Assembly: GCF_964204645.1 (NCBI RefSeq)
Contig: NW_027437453.1
Location: forward strand, 64,001-102,862
Reading direction: 5' to 3'
DNA length: 38,862 nt
Origin: Tubulanus polymorphus
Taxonomy: Eukaryota; Nemertea; Palaeonemertea; Tubulaniformes; Tubulanidae
Positions within the stretch are counted from its first letter, which is position 1. The number at the start of each line of letters is the position of its first letter. The position numbers and the translations under genes were made by a program. This document shows, piece by piece, positions 11,581 to 21,972 of the stretch. The notes under the pieces were generated by a model that saw only the letters and a list, made by a program, of their open reading frames with translations, was not told the DNA's origin and ran no database searches.

Positions 11581-12414
11581 CGCCATATAGATTTACATGT
11601 ATGTAATCGACCAGTAGGCATGTTGTAAGAGATCAGTACAATACTATTATACATTATAACCCCTGAAAATCCATCTGTTTGTGATTGACGATACCCGGCG
11701 CTACCGTATTGAAATATCAATATTAGGTATAATCGTATCTCAATTCAAATGAATGAAAAGCTGGAGATCGTATATTATAACTTCCGGCCGCTGATTAGCC
11801 CATATGTTCAGATTTTGACTAGACTATATATCGGAAGGGGTTGGCCCGAATTTTGTTTCGAAATTCGTTTACAGTGAGCAAGCGTTTAATTGGTGCGTTG
11901 TCTGTAGTAGCGGTTCGTCACTGTAAATTCTGTAGGATCAATTACGTATTTGTAAGTTGAAATTTTGTTGGCTTTAATGAAGTCCATATTTGCTATCGCA
12001 TGTCACTTTCTTCCTTTGCATAATCCTGTGAAATATGCATAGACTTAAAAATACGATTTGCCATGTCATTTTGTTGGCGAATTCCAACAACAAGCAGGTG
12101 GATTTCTGCTTACAAACAGGTGAATTTCAGCTCAAAACAATAAAAGACGGATAAAATTCACTGCAGTAATAGCTGTGATCTCTGATCTACAACAGACGTC
12201 AATGATTTTGTGGCTTGAAAGTTAGTCAACACGTAAGTAAAACTTACTGCATTTACATATATTTCATATATTTATTCTGTCTTACAAATATTTTGTTCAT
12301 CGAATTAAAATTGATTCCAATTTCGGTAAATTTGATTTTACAGTTGAAAATGTTCGCCAGATATATGATATTTGGTAAGTTGAAATACGAGTTGTTGTTT
12401 GAATAAAGCAGTAC

Positions 12415-13680
12415 CGGTCCAGGCCCCTAGAAAAACTGTGACTTGTATTTCTGCGTATTTATCACAGAGGTCTGGGGAACCAAACCCAATACATATTTCA
12501 AAATAACATTTTAAGTGCCACGATTTTTATATTTTGTGGGTCGATTTCCGTAAAGACCCGATCAACCATGTACTGATAACGGTACCACCTAAAAGCGTAT
12601 CATGACTTGTAGGAATATATATTACTTGGATTGAATTGTGAGAATTGCGTTTACTAGTATCTTTAATCAACCTTTTATCAGAATGTGTACACATTACTAG
12701 CTATACATTAAAGCAATAAATCCGTAGACGTGATTTCACATATAAAAATTTTGAAACTCGGGTTTCTACAATGTTTTAATATCATGCTATATCAGTGTTG
12801 GGTTACGTTCTTTATGTGACATCCAAATTGGCGTCAGCTGCCATCGCATAAAGGCAAATTTTTTTTCGAGACCATGATATCAGGATTTCGATGCAGAAAT
12901 GTTAGTATTTTTCTGAAAAGTTTTGAATTCGATTCTCCAGACACTTCCCTTATTAATGATTTGCAGAAGGACAATTCCAGATGAGAAACTAAATTTCAGT
13001 CGATTTCTTAAATTCATGAAATGCTTCTGAATTGTGATTTTCAAGTAGAAAACATTGTAGGCTTTCAGAATTTTGGCAAATTGTACCAGTTTACAAAGCA
13101 TTTCAATATTTTTTTTTCAACATGGCAAGACGGGGTATTTCATGAAAAATTTGTAATGCATAATAGCCAACTTCTTTCCACTGTAATATAATCACTGGAT
13201 GTGTTTGTTTCAGTATTCCACTCTTGCAAATTAAGTCACCGTTAACGTGGAATAAAAATCCCTGTGCCACAATACCGAGTTCTCCCGTAATTCTGTTACC
13301 TGAAAAATAAGGTTTACTTTCACTACAACGAAAGTTTTCCCCAGATGTTTCTTTATTTATACTTAGAACAATGTGTACCTTTAAAGAAAACACCCTAGTC
13401 TGCTTCAGTTTTTGCTGGAGATGGTAACGGAATCACGAAAGTAGTCTGGTAACGGGATTACATATACACATTCTTTTAAGAAATATGAATTACTTTGCCA
13501 AGTATTGAAACTTATTCACTATAATAAGATGCTGAGTACATCTCCTATACCTCTTGCGTTGAAACAACATTGAATTTTAGATCGGATCAATTATATTTTA
13601 TTGAAGTACAGGATCATGCAAAACCTGCAATAGTCACGAATTATTTCACAATAACCTATCACATAAATCAAAACATGATG
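12415..13680. other. Intergenic stretch, no gene supported
   Basis: Two minus-strand open frames (12880-13101 and 13103-13393) lie end to end, but they have no motif, splice support or composition shift. I see no repeat or RNA gene here. Confidence 0.45.
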
Positions 13681-15613
13681 AAACAATTTATCATTTCAAC
13701 TGTCAAACAATTTATCATTTCAACTCTCATACAATTTATCATTTCAACTGTCAAACAATTTATCATTTCAACTGTCAAACAATTTATCATTTCAACTGTC
13801 AAACAATTTATCATTTCAACAGTCGAACAATTTATCATTTCAACTGTCAAACAATTTATCATTTTAACTGTCAAACAATTTATCATTTCAACTGTCTAAC
13901 GATTTATCATTTCAACTGTCAAACAATTTATCATTTCAACTGTCTTATCATTTCAACAGTCGAACAATTTATCATTTCAACTGTCAAACAATTTATCATT
14001 TCAACCGTCAAGCAATTTATCATTTCAACTGTCAAACAATTTATCATTTTAACTGTCAAACAATTTATCATTTCAACTGTCTAACAATTTATCATTTCAA
14101 CTGTCAAACAATTTATCATTTCAACTGTCTTATCATTTCAACAGTCGAACGATTTATCATTTCAACTGTCAAACAATTTATCATTTCAACTGTCAAAAAA
14201 TTTATCATTTCAACTGTCAAACAATTTATCATTTCAACAGTCGAACAATTTATCATTTCAACAGTCGAACAATTTATCATTTCAACTGTAAAACAATTTA
14301 TCATTTCAACAGTCGAACAATTTATCATTTCAACTGTCAAACAATTTATCATTTCAACTGTTAAACAATTTATCATTTCAACTGTCAAACAATTTATCAT
14401 TTCAACTGTCAAACAATTTATCATTTCAACTGTCAAACAATTTATCATTTCAACTGTAAAACAATTTATCATTTCAACAGTCGAAAAATTTATCATTTCA
14501 ACTGTCAAACAATTTATCATTTCAACTGTTAAACAATTTATCATTTCAACTGTCAAACAATTTATCATTTCAACTGTCAAACAATTTATCATTTCAACTG
14601 TCAAACAATTTATCATTTCAACAGTCGAACAATTTATCATTTCAACAGTCGAACAATTTATCATTTCAACTGTCAAACAATTTATCATTTCAACTGTCAA
14701 ACAATTTATCATTTCAACTGTCAAACAATTTATCATTTCAGCTGTCTTATCATTTCAACTGCCAAACAATTTATCATTTCAACTGTCAAACAATTTATCA
14801 TTTCAACTGTCAAACAATTTATCATTTCAACTGTCAAACAATTTATCATTTCAACTGTCAAACCATTTATCATTTCAACTGTCAAACAATTTATCATTTC
14901 AACTGTCAAACAATTTATCATTTCAACTGTCAAACAATTTATCATTTCAACTGTCAAACAATTTATCATTTCAACTGTAAAACAATTTATCATTTTAACT
15001 GTCAAACAATTTATCATTTCAACTGTCTTATCATTTCAACAGTCGAACGATTTATCATTTCAACTGTCAAACAATTTATCATTTCAACTGTCAACAAATT
15101 TATCATTTCAACTGTCAAACAATTTATCATTTCAACTGTCAAACAATTTATCATTTCAACTGTCAAACAATTTATCATTTCAACTGTAAAACAATTTATC
15201 ATTTTAACTGTCAAACAATTTATCATTTCAACAGTCGAACAATTTATCATTTCAACTGTCAAACAATTTATCATTTCAACTGTCAAACAATTTATCATTT
15301 CAACTGTCAAACAATTTATCATTTCAGCTGTCTTATCATTTCAACTGCCAAACAATTTATCATTTCAACTGTCCAACAATTTATCATTTCAACTGTCAAA
15401 AAATTTATCATTTCAACTGTCAAACAATTTATCATTTCAACTGTCAAACAATTTATCATTTCAACTGTCAAACCATTTATCATTTCAACTGTCAAACAAT
15501 TTATCATTTCAACTGTCAAACAATTTATCATTTCAACTGTCAAACAATTTATCATTTCAACTGTCAAACAATTTATCATTTCAACTGTCAAACAATTTAT
15601 CATTTTAACAGTC
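13681..15613. repeat. 24-bp satellite array with higher-order structure
   Basis: About 80 copies of a 24-bp unit with core CAATTTATCATTTCAAC, followed by TGTCAAA or the variant AGTCGAA. Near 13942, 14127, 14745, 15027 and 15332 a shortened 17-bp unit occurs that lacks AAACAAT. Two types of junction alternate after it: type A (AGTCGAACGATTT, near 14130 and 15030) and type B (CTGCCAAACAATT, near 14755 and 15340), so larger blocks were copied too. Because 24 is a multiple of three, one frame on each strand is open. The minus strand reads as the octapeptide MINCLTVE between shortened units, each of which breaks the frame. I regard it as satellite DNA, not a gene. Confidence 0.95.
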
Positions 15614-15686
15614 TATTAGATATTTTAATCATTTAACTCAATTCAATAATTATTTGACTATTTAATTTATTTCTAATGTAGAATTG

Positions 15687-16337
15687 TTACTCTTTACGCC
15701 AGTTTTTATGTTTAATTGTTTCATAATGCTTTGATTTATGTGATTTTGAATATTTACCTCCGCAATAACAATGAATTTTTTCATTAGAATTGAATTTTCT
15801 AAATTCATCATCTAAATTACATTGAACTGCAATATCTTTATATGATTTTTCATTATCTAATTCACATTGAATTCCAATATTTGATGAATTTTCATTATAG
15901 ATAATTTGTTTATTATCAAAATTGAAATAATATAATTGTCTTTCTGCAATTCTTAAGTTAATCAAATCATTGTAATCTGTTGAAAGTATTTTATCACCTT
16001 TTCTTTCATTGAAAGGGGTTTGAAGTATATTTATTATGTTTTCATCTAAAGTTCCTTTAAAATTAAAAACTGTATTGAACATTTTAGGATTTTTGATTCC
16101 ATTATCAAAAGTATCTACTAGTTCAGTAATTAAATATGTTTCATTTGATAATATTTGATTAATCATAGTTATGTTATCGATTTTATAATGTCTTGCGGAC
16201 ACTAAATTTGTTGCTGAAATATAATTTCTAATGTTAAACTGTGAAAATGATTTATTGGTTTCATTGATTTCGATTTTAAAGTTGGGTTCTTCTTCTTCTT
16301 TCTTCATTTTTATAACAAAATTTTTATTAAAACTCAT
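15687..16337 (-). CDS. Unrecognised 216-aa intronless protein with C-terminal zinc-finger-like motif
   Basis: A single open frame from ATG at 16337 to a stop at 15687, rich in N, I, K, E and F in keeping with very AT-rich DNA. The N-terminus is polar and acidic (KMKKEEEEP). A pair of similar segments, IGIQCELD and IAVQCNLD (about residues 155-180), look like a short internal duplication. The C-terminal ~30 residues hold HCYCGGKYSKSH..SKH..TIKH, which fits a CxC-x11-H-x5-H metal-binding knuckle. No intron, signal peptide or membrane segment is seen. It sits between the 24-bp satellite and the compound microsatellite and has three direct repeats upstream. Style and composition differ from the split host genes and recall small genes of large DNA viruses or virus-like elements; that is inference, and the family is unknown to me. 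Confidence 0.6.
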   Translation of the reverse strand: MSFNKNFVIKMKKEEEEPNFKIEINETNKSFSQFNIRNYISATNLVSARHYKIDNITMINQILSNETYLITELVDTFDNGIKNPKMFNTVFNFKGTLDENIINILQTPFNERKGDKILSTDYNDLINLRIAERQLYYFNFDNKQIIYNENSSNIGIQCELDNEKSYKDIAVQCNLDDEFRKFNSNEKIHCYCGGKYSKSHKSKHYETIKHKNWRKE

Positions 16338-16585
16338 TCAAATATAAATATTCACTGTTTTAAATATGAATTATTTCACTCACACTTTACTCACACTTTT
16401 AATGTTTAAAAATCTAACTCATACAAATATAAATATTGAAATATGTTTAAAATATAAACTATTTCACTCACACTTTACTCACACTTTTATATTCTTTTAG
16501 TTATCCATTTATTTTACTCATATTTTTACTCGAAATCTGTTAAAATATGAATTATTTCACTCACACCTTACTCACACTTTTTCTA
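16331..16585. promoter_or_regulatory. Three direct repeats upstream of the 216-aa gene
   Basis: Copies at about 16331-16400, 16415-16490 and 16514-16582 (spacing about 90 bp) each contain AATATAAA or a variant and then TATTTCACTCACACTTTACT; the 11-mer ACTCACACTTT occurs twice within each copy. The reverse-like GAGTGTGCGAAAAG follows at about 16611. They lie directly before the ATG at 16337 (minus strand), so they could be promoter or origin repeats; no function is shown. Confidence 0.45.
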
Positions 16586-16746
16586 GCGAGTAGAAAATGA
16601 AAAATAAATTCGAGTGTGCGAAAAGTCTTTTTCATTTTTATGAGTTTCGCGAGTAATTCAAGTAGAAATTGTTGTTATTTTCATATTTTTTCATCTTTTA
16701 CGAGCTTGACCGTTCGACCTTTGATCTAGAACAACTAAACCCTATA

Positions 16747-17759
<1,013 letters not shown>

Positions 17760-17829
17760 TATGTTATGTTATTATGTTAAAAGTAAAATATATATATTAT
17801 TACACATCAGAATTCTAGATTTTACCATA

Positions 17830-17930
17830 TTCCTATTTTTCAACTAATATATTTTATATTTTCAGCTAATATAATTTATACATTTCAACCAATATATTTT
17901 GTATTTTCAACCAATTTAACAGTCTATTTC
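17830..17930. repeat. Four degenerate ~24-bp repeats
   Basis: TTTCAAC(T/C)AATATATTTT and variants recur about every 23-24 bp between 17837 and 17925, ending AACAGTCTATT. The period equals that of the main satellite, but the sequence is only loosely similar. Confidence 0.5.
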
Positions 17931-17983
17931 TTAATTTGATTCATGTAATTTATCTTTTAGTTCGCGAATATATTTATGATTTC

Positions 17984-18103
17984 TTAAACTCTTCTCATTT
18001 TTATAGATTTATTGCATATTTCACAACACTTAATATTATTTATTCTATCCGAGATATAATTTATGTTATCTTTTAATTCTATATATTTAATTTTGCAATT
18101 CAT
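17984..18103 (-). pseudogene. 39-aa ORF with CxxC knuckle, probably frameshifted
   Basis: ATG at 18103-18101, stop at 17986-17984. The product is a lysine- and asparagine-rich helix followed by KCCEICNKSIK, half of a zinc-finger-like motif. Just before the stop, a different frame stays open down to about 17930 and carries a histidine-containing basic helix (RNHKYIRELKDKL). The finger therefore seems to have been broken by a small indel. Intronless and in the same orientation as its neighbours. Family unknown. Confidence 0.4.
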
Positions 18104-18135
18104 AATCAATCATAAAATTCTAACAGCTATTTCAA

Positions 18136-18243
18136 TCAGTAAATTGAAAAAGAAACCATTCCAGAAACCATAACAATTAACTTAATGCGCTCTTGATTTT
18201 TATATATCAGATGTAATATTTCTAATACCTTACTTTCACTCAT
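18136..18243 (-). CDS. 35-aa ORF with hydrophobic C-terminus, possibly frameshifted
   Basis: ATG at 18243-18241, TGA at 18138-18136. The N-terminal half is a polar helix (MSESKVLEILHLIYKNQERI) and the rest is hydrophobic (KLIVMVSGMVSFSIY), suggesting a single membrane segment. A run of five T precedes the stop, and a neighbouring frame remains hydrophobic to about 18105, so an indel may have shortened it. It starts 52 bp after the 87-aa ORF ends. Confidence 0.35.
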   Translation of the reverse strand: MSESKVLEILHLIYKNQERIKLIVMVSGMVSFSIY

Positions 18244-18294
18244 TTTTATAGTTAAAATATCATAGATCAAATTAAAAGATGCTGTCTTTATTCA

Positions 18295-18558
18295 CTAATC
18301 TGATTCAATAACTTTTTTATTATTTTTATTTCTATCATTATTTCCATTCAATTTCTTTAATGTCTTACTTAATTTCATATTTTCATTCATCACATCTATA
18401 CTGATATTCTCATAATAAAAATATAATGCAGCCAATATTAAACATCCATCAACTAAATAATGATTCAAATCACTTTTTCCAGTTGGAATGTTGAAATCAT
18501 TCTCATTCAACAGTCTATTATTTGAAAATGGAATTATTAAAATTTGGAATCCCTTCAT
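18295..18558 (-). CDS. Unrecognised 87-aa protein with one membrane-like segment
   Basis: Open from ATG at 18558 to a stop at 18295. A moderately hydrophobic stretch at about residues 33-51 (YLVDGCLILAALYFYY) could be a membrane helix. The C-terminus is very basic and asparagine-rich (KKLNGNNDRNKNNKK). AT-rich codon use matches the 216-aa gene. Base composition changes abruptly to ordinary host sequence close to its start codon (near 18560), so this may mark the edge of an inserted segment. Function unknown. Confidence 0.45.
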   Translation of the reverse strand: MKGFQILIIPFSNNRLLNENDFNIPTGKSDLNHYLVDGCLILAALYFYYENISIDVMNENMKLSKTLKKLNGNNDRNKNNKKVIESD

Positions 18559-18700
18559 TTTCGGGGATCCAACTTCCCGGTCAACGACTGTATTTTATTT
18601 GTGCGTGTTCAATAAAACGATTTACCAATTACTGCGATATAGTAAACCATTAATGCTCTTATTGGCACGGCATGTCTGTTTCAGAAATATAAACACCAAC

Positions 18701-19296
18701 TCATCTAAATAAATAGTGAACCCGTGTCATAGATATATGAAGCTGGTCACCTGGCGGATGTTTTAGAAAACTAAATAGATAGTGAACCCGTGTCATAGAT
18801 ATATGAAGCTGGTCACCTGTCGGTTGTTTTAGAAAACAGAATAAATAGTGAACCCGTGTCATAGATATATGAAGCTGGTCACCTGGCGGTTGTTTTAGAA
18901 AACAGAATAAATAGTGAACCCGTGTCATAGATATATGAAGCTGGTCACCCGGCAGTTGTTTTAGAAAACAGAATAAATAGTGAACCCGTGTCATAAATAT
19001 ATGAAGCTGGTCACCTGGCGGTTGTTTTAGAAAACGAAATTGATATTGAACCCGTGTCATAGATATATGAAGCTGGTCACCTGTCGGTTGTTTTAGAAAA
19101 CAGAATAAATAGTGAACCCGTGTCATAGATATATGAAGCTGGTCACCTGGCGGTTGTTTTAGAAAACTAAATTGATATTGAACCCGTGTCATAGATATAT
19201 GAAGCTGGTCACCTGGCGGTTGTTTTAGAAAACAGAATAAATAGTGAACCCGTGTCATAGATATATGAAGCTGGTCACCTGGCGGTTGTTTTAGAA
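18701..19296 (-). repeat. Nine-unit 66-bp tandem repeat, open on the minus strand
   Basis: The landmark CCCGTGTCAT falls at 18721, 18787, 18853, 18919, 18985, 19051, 19117, 19183 and 19249, exactly 66 bp apart with no indel. On the minus strand one frame is open for 185 codons as 22-residue units beginning MTRVHYLF or MTRVQYQF and ending PGDQLHIS, with varied residues between. A start Met at 19258 and stop at 18701 exist, but there is no splice or homology support, so I list it as a minisatellite that might be translated. Confidence 0.85.
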
Positions 19297-21972
19297 CTTA
19301 CTTGTGTGTATTGCACAGTGTAAATGCATGCCAGTGGGCCTTTTGTTTTAAAATGCAATGCATATGATAAATTTCAAAATAGATAAAAAGTTGTCTTTAT
19401 GTCTACATTCATGATGATCGCTCTATAATTGTTACCACCATATTAGTGAGTTTGCGCATATTTATTCAATTGATTTATTACTCCCACTCTTTAGATTAAT
19501 GTTTCCACAATTACGTAGTTCTTCATCATGTCTTCTAATTCAGGAACGTATCCATATAACACCGTGGATCATCATTTCCAATTTTAAAGGTAGCTCACAA
19601 TGTTTAATCCGAACCAGAAGACTCAATCGGCTGCTTCAAATTGAATATTGCTCTTATAAAACGTTTCCTGGTTTTTGTCAAAAAAGAACCTTAAAGTCAG
19701 AGGAAAATAACAAATGAAACATTTATATACGTGAGAGTTCACGTCAGAGCGGTTTATTCAACACGTATTACATTCTGCCAAATAATATACAATATGTTTT
19801 GACAGTAGAAATTACTTTTAACGTTTAAACGGTGTAGCATTAACTGAAGCCATCCAAACAAACAATGAACTCAATTAAAGAACAACATGATGCGTTTCGG
19901 CAAATAAAGCTCGGGATTAAACACGACTACTGGGCCGGCCTTTTGGCGATATTGGATCAATGATCGAATTGAACACTATAAATGCATACGCGTTAAAACA
20001 TCTTACTATAATACGCATGGCACATGACTTTTATTCAGGTATATTCAAGTAAATTCATATATAATTCAAGTAAATGTATATACATATTTATTTGCCACAT
20101 CAAATTTACAAGAAAGAATCATTATTTCAACAATATTTGTACAATATATGTAGCTGGATATACTAGAAGCCAAATTGGCTGTGAGCCCCTGAGGGGAACA
20201 GTATACCCAGGAATAAACATTATAAAAAAATATATGAACATATTTATGGGAGTGGTGAACAGGATGAACAATTACACAGGAAGATGCATACTGATTAGAT
20301 TAATTTGGGCGCCTCTAGCAGAAAGATTGACAAATACATTTGTTATTTTCAAAGGCGGATAGAAACTAAGAAATAATGCCGATAGATTTAACTTTTACAT
20401 CTTTCAAATACATGTAGACCACACCTATACGTAAGTTAGTGTAGGCCTACTGATGAAAATGAATACATCCAATCGATATAGAATTGGCCAGCGAAACTTT
20501 TGATTGATTGCATACCAACGTAGTTGTATTAGATGTTTTCTTGAACAGTTGGTCACACTTAATTCATTTGATTGTAGATTTGATATTGTACTACACGACA
20601 CTAGCTTATAAAAGTCTTCTGAAATTTCATATATAATTCCACTGGACCTTTGTTAGATTCATCATAGTGATAGGCAATGATTGTGTTGATAAGTAAGTAA
20701 ATGACTCTACGGTCACTTTATAATTTCCATTTTGTCGATCTGTTGACTTTTCAAATAAAATCGAACGCAATTTCCATCGTAAAAGATGAATTCGCTCTAT
20801 TTCGGAATATGGCTGCACAAATCAGTTAAATCGCTTGGTTCAATCATGGAGAGTGCATGGTTCAATTGAAAACATATATTGAATTATCGTAAGCCTATCT
20901 GAGATCAGAAATTTAAATACGTCATTGTACCATGAACTGAAAATTTTCAAAAGGCAGCTAGCAGAGCTATCAATCACTACTGTCAGTGACCCGGATTGGC
21001 TCAATCATCGACTCCCGACCAAGAAGACCGAATGCTACGGAAATCTGCGTACATAATTTTGATTTGCGGTCAGACAGTGGTGTCTAGAAACAAATTTGTA
21101 ACAGGTTGGCACTTTGAATTAACACATGTTTGGGATGAAAGATACTGGCCGTGTGTATGTTTTCGTATCGATTGCTAGCCATTACGATTATGTTTAGATC
21201 GATATCTGGATCATTCAATAAACATATCAATGTGAGCCTTGACCTCCTCCCCGCTTCTTCGCTCAGGATTTGACGAACTCTTTTTATATGTAAGATCCGT
21301 CATGTTTCATTTCATTTTTGATGTACGTATCAAAAATTCTCTCTTATGTTTGTCAATCAAATCAAGTAACCATTTATGATGCCAATTATAAGTTGATGAA
21401 TTTATATGGAGTTGAATTGAACTAAAATAGTCAGCAAAATGATTAACCAACCATTTTGCTTCAACAGAAGTCCAATTTGATTGTATTTGTCACGAATCCG
21501 TTGTTTGTTTCTAAACTGTTTGTTCAGCATTCGACGTCTGATGAGCGTCTGACATGACTGAGGTAGGCGGGGTCAGGGTTCACATTGATAGCTGCATAAA
21601 GTGTGGACGCTCTGCGTGACGTCACTGAGCTCGCTGACCTTAACAAACATTTGCGCGCTGTGAGCATCGGCTGTTCGTTGGTTATAAGTACTTCCCACCT
21701 CTCTGACTACACAGACGGCGGCTGACCCGAAATCGGCCTCTGCCTGGGTAATCTATATTCTAAATAATGGGCGGTTACTTTATAAAATGCGTGTATCTTT
21801 GCACTTAGCAAGATATTTTTGCGTACAAATATCCAGAAAGGTGCAAAGACCATTCTGTCAGTTGAAATATTTAGCTGCATTAAATATGATATAATATATG
21901 AGGCAAAAAACAACTTGGAAATTAGTCATAAATTGTTTTGAAGTTTACAGAGAACGTACGCGTTTTTGACTA
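19297..21972. other. Intergenic stretch, no gene supported
   Basis: Short open frames (19499-19717, 20024-20362, 20627-20818, 20996-21178, 21707-21913) show no motif or exon chain. A loose inverted pair (TCAATGTGAGCCTTGACC near 21229 and its reverse near 21570) may be the ends of an old element. The 21590-21740 part is more GC-rich and holds a CRE palindrome TGACGTCA at 21617-21624, a possible promoter with no identified gene. Confidence 0.45.

Larger units (their letters stand above)
9410..12414. mobile_element. Composite element or nest with long terminal inverted repeats
   Basis: The left arm (about 9410-9800) and right arm (about 12040-12414) are inverted copies, collinear from GTACTGCT at the outer end to GACA..GGCAAATCG at the inner end. 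They differ by substitutions and small indels, including a ~13-bp insertion near the left outer end. Shared landmarks are TTTCAACTTACCAAATATCA, CACCTGTTTGT and ATCACAGCTAT. The 2.2-kb interior has no recognisable transposase; minus-strand ORFs of 81, 72, 67 and 89 aa show no motif. Either this is one non-autonomous fold-back element, or two copies of a ~380-bp element inserted in opposite directions. Confidence 0.7.

Noticed and set aside
12880-13393. Two adjacent minus-strand ORFs as one gene
   Set aside because: They are in sequence but separated by a stop, have no recognisable domain and no credible intron between them.
14116-15603. A secreted or structural octapeptide-repeat protein on the minus strand
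   Set aside because: The frame is broken by each 17-bp unit, no non-repeat start or signal precedes it, and openness follows from a 24-bp period.
13681-15613. CRISPR array
   Set aside because: Repeats are directly adjacent without unique spacers and the genome is eukaryotic; it is a satellite.
21590-21740. CpG/CRE promoter
   Set aside because: A single TGACGTCA and mild GC enrichment, with no gene start identified nearby; kept only as a remark.
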